The notes under the pieces: generated by a model
What the model was told of the DNA's origin: nothing
What the model saw: only the letters and a program-made list of their open reading frames with translations
Database searches by the model: none
Program-made: the position numbers and the translations under genes
Source: Pyropia yezoensis
Lineage: Eukaryota; Rhodophyta; Bangiophyceae; Bangiales; Bangiaceae
DNA: 64,000 nt
Assembly (NCBI GenBank): GCA_009829735.1
Contig: CM020620.1
Coordinates: 8,138,545-8,202,544, forward strand
Direction: 5' to 3'
Part shown: in pieces, positions 30,263 to 41,816 of the stretch
Position numbering within the stretch: position 1 is the first letter of the stretch
Layout: every line of letters begins with the position of its first letter

Positions 30263-33214
30263 ATGGGAGAAGCTGAAGACAAGAATGACGTCCAAGAGAT
30301 TCTCAACGAGTACGCCGACGTCTTCCCGGAAGAGCTTCCCGATGGACTTCCTCCTGAACGCAGTCACAAGTTTAGCGTCAAGCTTACGGAGGACGCTCAA
30401 CCACGTCGCAGTGGCATTTATCGCCTATCTGAATGGGAACTCGATGAACTCAAGACACAACTTGCAACCCTCATACGAAAGGGGTTCATCCAACCAAGTG
30501 CCTCACCGTGGGGCTCTTCTGTACTCTTTGCCGCAAAGAAGGACGGTGGCTGGCGAATGTGCATCGATTATCGAGCATTGAACAAAGCCACTATCAAGAA
30601 CGCATATCCCTTACCAAGAATTGACGACATCTTCGACCAACTGCGAAAGGCCAAGTACTTCACGAAGATCGACCTCCGATCAGGTTACCACCAGATCCGG
30701 CTTGACCCTGATACTATCCCACTGACGGCGTTCCGAACAAAATACGGGTTCTACGAATTTACCGTGCTACCCTTTGGGCTAACAAATGCCCCCGCGGTCT
30801 TCATGAACCTAATGAATGACGTCTTCCGACCCTATCTCTACGAGTTTATCTGCGTCTACCTCGACGACATCCTGGTCTACAGTGAAGCTTACGAAGATCA
30901 TCTAAAGCACCTAAGGCAAGCCCTGGACAAGCTGCGAGAGCAGAAGCTCTACGCCAAACTCAGCAAATGCCAATTTGCGCGAACAACTGTGGACTACCTC
31001 GGCCATGTCATTTCCATCGAAGGCTTCTCTATGGAGGACTACAAGGTCCAAGCCATTCGATCATGGGCAACGCCACAGAGCAAAAAAGATGTGCAATCTT
31101 TCCTCGGCATGGTCAACTTCTATCGTCGATTTATTAAGGGAATGGCGTCCGTGGCTGCACCCCTCACAAGGCTTACTGGAAACGTCGACTTCGAATGGAT
31201 CTCTGACGCCCAGAAGGCTTTTGAGCAACTACAAACCCTGACGACAAGTGCACCAGTACTGAGGCCATTCGACAAGAGGTACCCAATCTTCGTCTCCACA
31301 GATGCCAGTGGGTATGCTGTTGGCGCTGTCCTTGAACAAGATGACGGAAAAGGACGACGCCCAGTGGCCTACTTCTCATTGACGCTGAACATCCACGAAC
31401 AGCGCTACAGTATCCGTGAGCGCGAACTGCTCGCAGTTGTACAAGCCATTCGACACTGGCGCTGCTACCTCCATGGAAGGTCGTTCGAGGTGCACACCGA
31501 CCATGAGTCCCTAAGGTACTTGAAAACCCAAGAGAAGCTCAACGACCGCCAAGTCAAGTGGCTAGAGCTGTTGGAGCAATTCGATTTCAAGATCATCCCC
31601 ATCAAGGGCACTTCCAACCCCGTAGCTGATGCTCTTTCAAGGCAACCACAAGACGCCCCCGGTAAGCACGCTCCCAATCAAGATCTCCTTAGTCGCGTGC
31701 TAACCAAGACCATCGAAAGCCTACCCAAGAAAACTGAAATCAACAACCTCATGACCATAAGCCAAAGTGATCAAGACCTTGCCACCTTAGACCAAGAGTA
31801 CAACGCGGATCCCGAGTTTGCCGACCTAGTCAAAGACCCGGTATCTCCCTACCGGCTTCACATGAGGTTGTTGAAACGAGGTGACCGTACGTGCATCCCC
31901 GTTGGTACTCTACGCCAAAGACTACTCCATGACTACCACGACATCCCAAGCCAAGGACATATGGGAGTTAAGAAAACCACCAACGCTATTGCTTCCAAAT
32001 ACTACTGGAAGACAATGCGGAAGGACATCCAAAGATACGTACAATCATGTGATTTGTGCCAGCGGAACAAAGCTGGCACCCATTCACCCTGGGTCACCTC
32101 AAACCACTAGATCCACCGAACCAACGATGGGCAAGTGTCTCCATGGACTTCATCACCCCTCTTCCACTGACCCAAAGGGGCCACAATGGCATTTACGTCA
32201 TTGTGGACAGACTGTCGAAGATGATTCGACTAGCACCAATGAAGCCCGACTGTACTGCACCAGTCGTAGCGCAACTCTACCATGATCACGTCTACCGTCA
32301 TCACGGTCTGCCATCCGACGTCGTCTGCGACCGAGACCGTATCTTCTTCTCCAACTTCTGGCAGTCGCTCACCGAAATTCTCAAGGTCAAGATCCAGGCA
32401 TCTTCAGCCTATCATCCCCAGACGGACGGACAAACCGAGATCATGATCAAGAAGATTGAAGAAATCCTGCGAAACTTCGTGAACCATCATCAGGGTGATT
32501 GGGACCTCTTCCTTGTTGCTGCAGAAGTAGCTTACAACCGGTCACCCAATGCGGTCACGACGTACTCCTCATTATTCCTGAACTACGGCTTTGAACCAAG
32601 GACAGTACCTGTCGACATCGTCGAGAGCAAGGAATCGAAACTACCAGCAGTCTCAGATTGGCTAAGCAGTCTGCAAAAGCTCAGGAGACTGCCATTACTG
32701 CTATCAAGAAGGCCAATGAGACGCGCTCGGCGTACGCTAACCGTCGACGCCGACCATGTACGATCGCTGTCGACGACCTCGTGCTCCTGAGCACCAAGAA
32801 CCTTATGCCGGACGCCTTCCAGGGCGCTCGCAAGTTGATGCCCAAGTTTTCGGGACCATACCGAGTCACTGAAAACATCATCATGTTACGTTCCGTCTGG
32901 ATCTGCCTCAAGCAGTCCTTGATCGAAAGGTGCACAACGCCTTTCACGCCAGTCTACTCAAGCCGTACAACGCTGATCCGTATGGTCAACTTCCTCCCGC
33001 TCCAGCTCCGGTCGCATTTCCGGACGGATCGGTTGAGTACGAAGTGGACTCCATTATTCGGTCACGAAAACGCCGTGGACGACTGCAGTACCTGGTCAAG
33101 TGGAAAGGCTGCGATGTCAGTGAGAACACCTGGCTAACCACGCAAGACCTCGACAACGCACCTGAGGTTCTCGACGCCTTCCTTCGATGCACGTCCTATG
33201 GGGGGGAGGTGTAA
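30263..33214 (+). pseudogene. Element E RT, RNase H, integrase and chromodomain, three frame breaks
   Basis: RT (from ~30500): [41 protein letters not shown] and the catalytic YLDDILVYS. RNase [18 protein letters not shown] and [13 protein letters not shown]. Integrase: zinc region to [10 protein letters not shown], then after a break near 32080 Asp in SMDFITPLP, Asp in CDRDRIFFS and Glu in DGQTEIM. Further breaks lie near 32670 and 32890. A chromodomain (EVDSIIRSRKRRGRLQYLVKW to NTWL) follows, and the frame stops at 33212-33214, inside the first bases of the 3' LTR. Lesions are single-base shifts; the copy cannot make a full polyprotein as assembled. Confidence 0.92.
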
Positions 33215-34057
33215 GGATTTCCCCCCTAATCCCATGCCTAATACTTAAGGGATAATATCTGGGACCTCGCCTTACAGATCCTGCCGAATCAACTCCTGGC
33301 AACATGGATCAACTCCTTGTATTGTGGGGCATGACGCGGTGTACCTTCCAGACGCAAGATGAGTCAGCCGCTGTCTCACGGTGTCTGCCGGCCGCACGAC
33401 AGCAGCCATCGACAGCCCATCATGGCCTGTCGAAAGGCGCCACCGTCAGCACCCATGACGAGCCACATCTGCCACAGCTGGCGAGTCCGTTAAAATGTCC
33501 TCGCTGCAGCATTGCAGCGATGTGACTGGCTAGCCGGCTGGCCGATTCGGCCGACTCGATCGAATCGTGCTTACACGCCTCTCGGACCTTCGGGCCGACT
33601 GGCGTCTGGAGCCGGCTGGGGCGGCGCCCTAGGCGCCGCACGCCGGACCCCTTCGTTTGGGGCAAACTGGGGCTGCACTCCTTTAGTGCGCACGCCCGCC
33701 CATGCTTTGTTCTGAGAGCCATGCTTTGTTTTTGGGCCGTTTTGTGCCTACCGGTGGAGCGACGGGGGAAACGCATGCTTTGGGGCACCTCGGGTGCCCC
33801 GACGCGAGTATATAGTGCGTGAGTGTCGGCGCCACCGGGGGAGACCGGAAGGGCAACCACAGACACAGACAAAGACGACCTTCACCCTTTGAACCCTCTC
33901 GATCACCACCGACGTCGCGCCGTCCTCTTCCCCAGGACCCACCACCGTCCCCACCTCCATCCTCTTCCCCGCACCCTGTCGCTCTATTGGCTGGCACGGG
34001 TCGCTGACACCATCACGAGTTCGTTGAGGGCTGCCCAAGTGTGGGTGGTTCCTCACA
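33210..34057 (+). repeat. 3' LTR of element E
   Basis: 848 bp, TGTAAGG...CCTCACA, preceded by the purine tract GGGGGGGAGG. Partner of 26606-27452. Confidence 0.96.
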
Positions 34058-34062
34058 CAGTC

Positions 34063-34449
34063 ATATCGCACTCAGCCGCCAGCGAGGATGCGTGGTGTCC
34101 TCAGTGTCGGAGAATCATGTGACTGGTCCTTGATGCCAGCTTTCAAGCAGCGCAGAGAATAAAATTCAGGCAGCACAGACGGGGATGTCCGCCCGTGGTT
34201 GGTCGACGATGTCACTCGCTACTCGTTGTCGAGTTTCGACGTCCATGACAGGGTTCCGACAGTGCGTTGACGGCGGCTTTCGTGCGGTCGGCCGACGTCC
34301 ACAAAATGTCAGGGATATAGCGTGGTGTCGCCCAGGGTAGTGGGGAATTGATGTGTGTTGGGGGAGTTATCGGGGCCGGACATGTAAGGAGAGGTCCCAG
34401 TCCATATCCCATGGGTTCCGGGTTGGGAATTAAGGGGCAAATCTTTACA
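34063..34449 (-). repeat. Solo LTR (E-related family), right piece
   Basis: Completes the solo LTR split by element E, ending CTTTACA and followed by CGCAG. It matches 57210-57604 of the uninterrupted solo copy. Confidence 0.92.
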
Positions 34450-34454
34450 CGCAG

Positions 34455-34551
34455 GAACCAGAACTGGTGCGGGTGTTCGACAGACATGCGTCGAAATACT
34501 GTTGGGGTGGTCGCATCACAACTGCGGAAGTACTCTACTGGAAGCGCAGTT
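34455..34551. other. Host flank right of the split solo LTR
   Basis: About 100 bp of unassigned sequence between the CGCAG duplication and the gap. No feature seen. Confidence 0.4.
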
Positions 34552-35051
34552 NNNNNNNNNNNNNNNNNNNNNNNNNNNNNNNNNNNNNNNNNNNNNNNNN
34601 NNNNNNNNNNNNNNNNNNNNNNNNNNNNNNNNNNNNNNNNNNNNNNNNNNNNNNNNNNNNNNNNNNNNNNNNNNNNNNNNNNNNNNNNNNNNNNNNNNNN
34701 NNNNNNNNNNNNNNNNNNNNNNNNNNNNNNNNNNNNNNNNNNNNNNNNNNNNNNNNNNNNNNNNNNNNNNNNNNNNNNNNNNNNNNNNNNNNNNNNNNNN
34801 NNNNNNNNNNNNNNNNNNNNNNNNNNNNNNNNNNNNNNNNNNNNNNNNNNNNNNNNNNNNNNNNNNNNNNNNNNNNNNNNNNNNNNNNNNNNNNNNNNNN
34901 NNNNNNNNNNNNNNNNNNNNNNNNNNNNNNNNNNNNNNNNNNNNNNNNNNNNNNNNNNNNNNNNNNNNNNNNNNNNNNNNNNNNNNNNNNNNNNNNNNNN
35001 NNNNNNNNNNNNNNNNNNNNNNNNNNNNNNNNNNNNNNNNNNNNNNNNNNN
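34552..35051. other. Assembly gap, exactly 500 N
   Basis: A run of exactly 500 N is probably a placeholder of unknown true size. By comparison with C2, the missing part should hold the 5' LTR, PBS, gag and start of pol of copy C1. Frames drawn through it are artefacts. Confidence 0.98.
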
Positions 35052-38000
35052 CGGGTGAGAACTTCCAGGTGGCTGGACGGGTGCAACTTGCCCCGGCCGC
35101 GCCTGTTGTGCCCGTATCGTACTTGATACCGGGTCAGGAGCCTCCTTGATACGCAAGTCGCTATTACCAAAGGGGATGAGGCTCCAACGCTGGAAGTCTA
35201 AAGCTGACCATCTGATCGATATCAATGGTGGGGTACTTCCCATCGTTGGTGCCGTGACCCTACCAACTCGGTTGGGGACCCATGAGGTCGACGTGACCTA
35301 TGGTGTAGTCGAGAATATATCGGTACCCTGCTTCTGGGTACCCCTTATGTCGTAACACAAGTGCCTTTGATTTGTGGCCCTGAGTACTGGGTCAAGTTGA
35401 TGAATGGGGAGACTATCCCCATCCTTGGTAAGGGAAAGTCTGTGGCTCCTGTGACAGTTTCACAGTCGAAGCCTGTTTGTTCTGTGAGGGAAGGGTTTAC
35501 TGCTACTCTGCGTTTAGCCCGTAAAGTCACGTTGCCCCCCAACTCGGTGGCGCACGTGGATGTTGTAACTGATTATGCGGGGAACGGGTTGGTGCACCCT
35601 AACCCCCGTCTTGCTCGCAAGCACCAAGTGCATGTTGCCCTGGGCACGATGGACTCCAAAGCCGGAGTCCCGTGGAGGATCCAGGTGATGAACCTGAGCT
35701 CGTCGCCCAAGTTCTTCAAGTCGGGGGCCAAGTTCGGCTATATCGACCAACACGAGGGACCGGTAGTAGCGGTCACCCTCAGCGCGGGCGCAAGTAGCGA
35801 CCCGAAGTCCGGAAAGGAGAAGCATCAAGCCAAGTCGGCCGCCTCTCCTCGGCCCCAGGTAAACATGGAGGGTGTTCCACCCAGGTTGAGGGTTCAAGTT
35901 GAACGCCTCTTGGACCAATATCACAAGTTGTGGGATGGTCAATTGGGACTCATGAGAGCTACCCAACACCGGATCGAGTTGAAACCCGGTGCGCCCCCTA
36001 TACGCCAACAACCGTATAGGGGGGGACCCCGTTCAAGGGCCCTCGTTAAGGAGCAAGTTGCTCGCATGGAGGCCCTCGATGTGATCGAGGCCAGCAACGC
36101 CGAGTGGGCGAGTCCGGTGGTGATCGTCCCCAAAGTTGATGGGACCCCCCGGTTCTGTATCGACTACCGTAAGCTCAACGAGAGCACGGTGAAGGATAGT
36201 TATCCCCTACCTCGGATGGATGACTGTCTGGACTCTCTGGGGGAGGCAAACGTGTTCTCTACCCTGGACTGTAACGCGGGGTACTGGCAAATTCCCATTG
36301 CCCCGGAGGACAGGCATAAAACTACCTTTACCTGTCACTGTGGTACCTACCAGTGCAAGCGTCTACCGTTTGGCCTGTGTAACGCGCCGGCAACTTTCCA
36401 GCGCGCTATGGACATGATTCTGGCCGGAGTACGGTGGCAGATCTGTCTCGTGTACCTAGACGATATCATTGTGTTCTCCCGAAGTCCGGAGGAACACATT
36501 GGCCATCTTGGCCAGGTGTTCAAGCTACTTGCTGACGCCGGAGTGTCACTGAAGGCGAGTAAGTGCCACCTCTTCACTCAAGAGGTGGAGTACTTGGGAC
36601 ATGTTGTCCGTCCGGGGCGTCTCAGTGTCAACGAGAAAAACTTGAGGGCCATCCGCAAGGCTCAGTACCCCCGGACCCAGACCCAGATGAGGAGCTTCCT
36701 CGGGATGTGTAACGTGTACCGACGTTTCACTAAGGGCTTCGCCAAAGTGGCGAAGCCGTTGAATGAGTTAGTGAGCTCAACGCTACCGAAGAGCCTGCCT
36801 CCCCCAAGTCGGGTGGAGCAGGAATCCTTTGAGACTCTTCGGGACCTTCTGCTGAAGCCCCCTATCCTGGCTATTCCCAGGTTGGGAGGCCACTACATCC
36901 TGGATGTGGACGCTAGCTACGACCAACTTGGTTGTGTGTTGCTTCAGCAACAGCCGGACAAGGAGTACTTGCCGGTGGGATACTTCAGCAAGGGGCTAAA
37001 CTCGGCCGAGAAGAACTACGGAGTCACCGAGTTGGAAGGACTCGCAGTGGTATGGGCGGTGACGTCACTTCGTCACTACCTAGAGGGGAGAAGTTCCTCA
37101 TCCGCTGTGACCACCGCGCGTTGCAGTTCATCTTCAAGACGGACTGTACGAACACTCGTCTCAACCGGTGGAGGGTGCGACTTGCACCCTTCAACTTTGA
37201 TATTGAGTACCGACCTGGCAGGCAACATGCCCTTGCCGACGGCCTCTCTCGGGTACCTACCGAGGGACTGGACACCACCCCAGTCGATGAGGACATCCCC
37301 ATCGTGGGGGTAGTCACGCGCTCGGGTCAGGCGTTGAATCCCGAGGCGCCAGGGAACAAGAAGTACTTGCCCCTGTCCCTGGACGAAGTAGTGAAGGCCC
37401 AGGCCGAGGATCCCTTCTGCAAGTCGCAGAGGGATACCCTGGATACAGTGGCGGAGACGCGGTTCTTCCTGGGAGACGATGGCCTCCTCATGAGGAGGGG
37501 GGTATTCCAGGGGACCGAACAACTTGTCGTCCCCGCATCCCTCAAGGACAGTATCCTTGAGAGGGAGCATAACGCTCCCACGGGTGGACACCTGGGGTCT
37601 AGTAAACTGTACCAGACCCTGAGGACCAGGTACTACTGGCCGTCCATGGTGGTGGACATCTACAGTTGGGTGGCTGCCTGCACAAGTTGTGCACAGAACC
37701 GTCTGATGGAACGGCGGCCTACTACGGCTATGCTATTGTTCCCGGCCAAGGAGCCCTTCGCCGCGTTGGCGATGGACATCCTTGGGCCACTGCCAGTGAC
37801 CGAGGAGGGCAACCAGTACCTCCTGGTCATCTGTGACCGCTTCACGAAACTTACGCGAGCGATCCCACTGGCAGAGATCACGGCCATGTCGGTCGTGTCA
37901 GCCTTCCTAGATCACTGGGTTGCCGCGTATGGCATTCCGGATAGTACACTATCGGACAATGGACCGCAATTTGCGTCTGTACTGTTTCAAGGAGTGCTGG

Positions 38001-38865
38001 ATATGTTGGGGTTAAGGCAAACTATGCCACCCCCTACCACCCACAAACTAATGGGCAGGTGGAGCGCTTCAACAAAACTATTGTTAGGCAGCTGCGCCAT
38101 TATGTGAGTGAGCACGTGAAGACGTGGGACCAATACATTTCTATTCTGACCACTGCCTACAATTCGCAGGTTCACTCATCTACCGGGGAAGTACCCCTCG
38201 CTTTTGTGACCCCCCGTCGCGTGCGGTCTATTGCCGTGCGGCGGCCGCTCCCAACTAGGGAGGATGGTGGCAGTACGCCCACTCCTACTGAGAGTAAGGC
38301 GGAGTTCGCTGCTAGGCTTGAAAACCTCATCCCTAAAGTCAGGGCTGAGATGGACAAAGCACAAAAGCGCTACAAGCGTACCTTTGACAAAAAGGTGCGC
38401 AACGCCAAGCATGTCCCCGAGCAGGGTGACTGGGTATTGGTCCACTCACACACCCCAACTGGGGGTAAGTTGGTGTTCCAGACGAAGGGGCCGTACCAGG
38501 TCCTTCGTACTGATGGGCGGCGCTTCACCATCGAAAGTGACGATGGGGTCCGCACAGTGAACGGACAGGACGTGGTCAAAGTTGCACCACCGCCTGCAGG
38601 CGACCCAGCTTGGGCGCGTGCTTTGAAAACGTGGCGCCTGCCCTCGCTGCCTGCAGCCAAACAGGGCCCGCAGGAGTACGTGTTCGACAAGTTCATCGAC
38701 CACGGCTGGGATGAGGATACTGACCGCCTCATGTTGAGGGTGCGTTGGTTTGGCTACAAAGCCAAGGATGATACGTGGGAGTATGTGGAGGACCTTCCTG
38801 CTGAGAAGGTCCGGGCGTACTGTGCCCGGAACGAGATAGACCCTAACAGCCCTCCCTCAACGTGA
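35052..38865 (+). pseudogene. Element C1 pol, four frameshifts
   Basis: Starts at the gap inside the protease region. RT: FCIDYRKLNESTVKD, LDCNAGYWQIPI, FGLCNAPATFQRAM and the catalytic YLDDIIVFS. RNase H: ILDVDASYDQLGC and RCDHRALQFIFKTD. Integrase zinc region CTSCAQNRLM; core Asp in AMDILGPLPV, Asp in LSDNGPQFAS, Glu in QVERFNKTIV. A chromodomain (YVFDKFIDHGWDEDTDRLML to DTWEYVEDL) ends the frame. Compared with C2, single bases are missing near 35093, 35327, 37087 and 38010, mostly in C or G runs. The Leu codon that is TAG in C2 is intact here. Not translatable as one protein. Confidence 0.92.
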
Positions 38866-38976
38866 GGGAAGGCCGAGCAACAGTGCCAAGAGAGTGCTTC
38901 AAGTCGAAGTGGTACGCAGAGTGGCTTTAAACTACAGCCCTAACCCTCACACTCTCACAACAAAAGCAGCTGCCAA

Positions 38977-40920
38977 CTAGGCACGCATGCTAGACTCTCC
39001 CACTCCACGGCCCTCGCCCTCACGTGGAGGCGAGCGGCGAGACCCACGCCGATAACGGTCACCACTCGTTGGAGGGGGCGGCGGCTCCAAGTCGGAACCG
39101 TCGCGCCCCTCACGGTCGCGCAAGTGGCGCCGACCGTGGCTACTCTTCTGCCTGGTCTTGCGCGCAAGTTTGCGACGCAGACGCTGGACAGACTCCGTCT
39201 CCGATGGGGTAGAGGACTCCGAGACGGAGTAAGACAACTCGTCTTCCGACACGGAGGGAGAGCGCCGCGAGTGACGGCGACGACGGCGAGGAGGCGAGTA
39301 TGCCCGGCTCGCACGACGCTTGCCACGCCCAAGTGGGGTTGGCTGGGGCATAATAGCCCCAATGCGAGCCAACTCGGCCGTCATAAACTCCGCCACCGAC
39401 TCGCAACTCGCGGTCGCCACTGCAGTACGAACGCGCTCCTCAAGTTGAGGAGTCTCGGAACTTTGGAGGGTTGCGGTCGACGCGGCCAACCAGGAAATGG
39501 TGCGCACCAACGTGGTGATCATCATCTCTGAGGTTAGAGGCGTGGGCGGTAATACCAACTTGGGGTATACCGTCAGGAGGGTGGCCCCCAAGTTGGGAGA
39601 CACCGGTGTGGATGACTCCACGGCCACGCTGATCGGGATGTTCCCGTGAGGCTGGAAAGGAACAGGAGGAAGCGGAGGGGCACGCCGAGGTGGCGGTACC
39701 CGGGTGTAACTGCGACCCCGACTTGGGGCCCCCGCAGTAGGTTGAGTCATATGGTCATCATATGAGGGCACAGCCATAACTATGGGCTTGTCTGGGGGTG
39801 GCGCAGTGTGACGATCCACCCCCGGGGCATACGGGTAGTCCCCGATGCCCAACCCCTCTCGTAGGACCACACGGCCGTCGTGAAGTTCACGAGCGACCCA
39901 TACGAACTGGCGAAGTGCGCCATCGTCCTTGGGCCCCCGAGTGGGGCGGCGCAACTTGTGCTCAATGCTCTCCCACTCGATAAACTTGTGGAGGCGGAGC
40001 ATCTCCTCAAGTAGAGTGAGTTGTCCTGACGAGCACCCCTCAGCAACTAGCTGAGGGGTGAGCTGTTCCAAACCCTGGATGAGCCGGAGGGGGAGATGCC
40101 AGAGCATCCCCCGCCGCTGAACACATGACACCCAGGTCGACATGACCTCGAGGAGCCACTGGGTGGCCAACATGGCCCACACCAGATGATCAGGGCCAGC
40201 CGTCAACATGACGGAGCCGAAGTGGTCAAGCAACCGTGGCAACAATGCCGGGAACCCGTAGGGGACCTCAACTTGAGGCCACCACTCGGGCTTCTTCGGG
40301 TAGTATTGCTCCTTACTGGCAGCAGACTGCTGAGGAAACTCAAGTTGAGCCGAGGTCACCAAGTAGGGACCTCGCCGGAAGTCCTTCTCCATCCGCACAT
40401 CAAAGTGATGAGTGTGCGGATCGGCCTCGTGAAGGTACGGGGGGCGAGTTGCCACCGCGTCCCAAGTGAAGGTCGGCAAGTCGCCGGGACCCGGGATAGT
40501 TCCCCCGCGGTCCACCATGGCCTTGGCCCGCTGCACGTCCTCGACCTCCTCGTCGTCCAGGAAGGCAAACTGGTCCGTCCTGAAGCCGGCAGGGAACCCG
40601 ACCCTACGGGGATACTTCTCCCGTAGGCGGTCCCATACCCGACCCATCGCTGCGCCGAGTCGGCCACAGCGAAGAACAGTCAACCCCTCCTCATACAGAG
40701 GCCAAGCGGGGTAAAACCACCGCCCCAAGGCCTCACGCGGGACAACTTGTCCCGCCTCCGGGGGAGATCCTGCCGTCAACCCAAAGCCGGGTGACGCGGG
40801 AGTCCCACCCCCCGGAGCGATCGCGGAGCCCCCGCCGGAAGTCCCGGCAGGCGCTGCACCGTAGGAGGTGTCCTCCATACGCTCATCGAGAGAGTCCGTC
40901 TCCACTCCCGGAGTCGCCAT
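38977..40920 (-). CDS. Accessory antisense ORF of element C1, intact, 647 aa
   Basis: Convergent with pol (stop codons 111 bp apart) and starting about 340 bp inside the 3' LTR. ATG 40920 (MATPGVETD) is chosen; the open frame upstream has only TTG. Layout: Gly/Pro/Ser-rich lead (1-65); globular domain (66-370) with RWFYPAWPLYEEGL, GPYLVTS, EWWPQVEVPYG, LLDHFGSVML and a Trp/Leu/Arg-rich helical block; Pro-rich linker (371-430); helical domain (431-522) ending VAEFMTAELARIGA; Arg/Ser-rich basic tail (530-647) resembling SR domains, suggesting nuclear or RNA association. No signal peptide, membrane span or enzyme motif seen. It is uninterrupted although C1 pol has four frameshifts. Function unknown. 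Confidence 0.8.
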   Translation of the reverse strand: MATPGVETDSLDERMEDTSYGAAPAGTSGGGSAIAPGGGTPASPGFGLTAGSPPEAGQVVPREALGRWFYPAWPLYEEGLTVLRCGRLGAAMGRVWDRLREKYPRRVGFPAGFRTDQFAFLDDEEVEDVQRAKAMVDRGGTIPGPGDLPTFTWDAVATRPPYLHEADPHTHHFDVRMEKDFRRGPYLVTSAQLEFPQQSAASKEQYYPKKPEWWPQVEVPYGFPALLPRLLDHFGSVMLTAGPDHLVWAMLATQWLLEVMSTWVSCVQRRGMLWHLPLRLIQGLEQLTPQLVAEGCSSGQLTLLEEMLRLHKFIEWESIEHKLRRPTRGPKDDGALRQFVWVARELHDGRVVLREGLGIGDYPYAPGVDRHTAPPPDKPIVMAVPSYDDHMTQPTAGAPSRGRSYTRVPPPRRAPPLPPVPFQPHGNIPISVAVESSTPVSPNLGATLLTVYPKLVLPPTPLTSEMMITTLVRTISWLAASTATLQSSETPQLEERVRTAVATASCESVAEFMTAELARIGAIMPQPTPLGRGKRRASRAYSPPRRRRRHSRRSPSVSEDELSYSVSESSTPSETESVQRLRRKLARKTRQKSSHGRRHLRDREGRDGSDLEPPPPPTSGDRYRRGSRRSPPREGEGRGVGESSMRA

Positions 40921-41262
40921 GGCTCTCCCCAAGTTGGGGAGAGACGTCCTGGCTATCGCGGCACGAGACCCGCCTCGAGTTGAGGGGGACTCGGATCGTG
41001 GGTAAACGGGTGGCCTCCCCAGCGTGGGGTGGCCCCGTGTAAGGTGAAGGAGAAGTGGTGGTGGTGGTGAGGTGTGAACCGAGGAGAGCAAGCTGCCGAG
41101 TGGGCAAGCTTGAGGAGAGGGGCGGCCAACGTGACCGCCTCCACATCCGCGTTACGTACTCAAGGGGGGACAGCAAGTCGCGTCCCCCCCCAACGCCGAG
41201 ACGTGCGTTTACGCACCCCCTCACAGGGCCGACCGGGTCGGTCGGAACTGAGGAGAGGGGAG

Positions 41263-41730
41263 TGTGGCAGTATTGACCCCCAGGTAGGGGGCAACACGTG
41301 CCATGCAAGGGGCGGCAGGCCACTAGCCTGATCCGTTCCTCCCCCTGCATTTGGGTCCATATTCCCTAAGTTCGGGATAGTTAGCTTAGTAGTAAATCCA
41401 ACTTGGATTTGAGGGTTTTCTGCATTTATCGTCTTGAATTTTCGTGTGGCCCGGTGGGCAGGTGCTGGGGTGGGAGATTCTGAGTGGCGAGATTCTGAGT
41501 GGACCCTGGGGGGATAAGGGGAGGGACAGCGGGGCTTGGCCCTGCGTCCCCGTCCCGACCAAGAAACTGTTGGACCACACACCATCTTCTTGTTTGTCCG
41601 TGGGGGGATTGCCCCACAACAGGGATAGAGTGTGTGCGACTTGCACTTCTTCCGGTTCCCCCGACACGGGAGGCAGCCCTCGCACACCGCCCCAACTTGG
41701 GTACTGTGTGTGCGAGTGGTTTTTGCCACA
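41263..41730 (+). repeat. Central LTR shared by C1 and C2
   Basis: 468 bp, TGTGGCAG...TTGCCACA, acting as the 3' LTR of C1 and 5' LTR of C2. Directly after it (41731) no TGG-type primer binding site is present, suggesting that C2 lost its PBS by deletion. Confidence 0.93.
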
Positions 41731-41816
41731 GCGGCTACACCAAGCGCGCCGCGCCGGACTACAGGCACTGAGGGTGAACTTACCCCAGTGCCACAGCGGC
41801 TGTTCCCTCAACGTGA

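Larger units (their letters stand above)
26606..34057 (+). mobile_element. Ty3/gypsy chromovirus E with an extra zinc-finger ORF
   Basis: 7452 bp, plus orientation, flanked by CAGTC at 26601-26605 and 34058-34062. LTRs of 847 and 848 bp start TGT(G/A)AGG and end CCTCACA. Order: LTR, zinc-finger frame, gag, protease, RT-RNase H-integrase, chromodomain, LTR. The polypurine tract is 33200-33209. The LTRs differ at about eight positions by eye, but pol has one stop and three frame breaks. The same target sequence without insertion is present in the other solo LTR at 56633-57604 (insertion point near 57214). Its RT is clearly more distant from A, B and C than those are from one another. Confidence 0.96.

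Noticed and set aside
34212..35243. Frames of 200-340 codons across 34552-35051
   Set aside because: They run through the N gap and are artefacts.
35090..38012. Programmed frameshifting in C1 pol
   Set aside because: The four shifts fall at unrelated places and are single missing bases relative to C2, so decay or assembly error is simpler.
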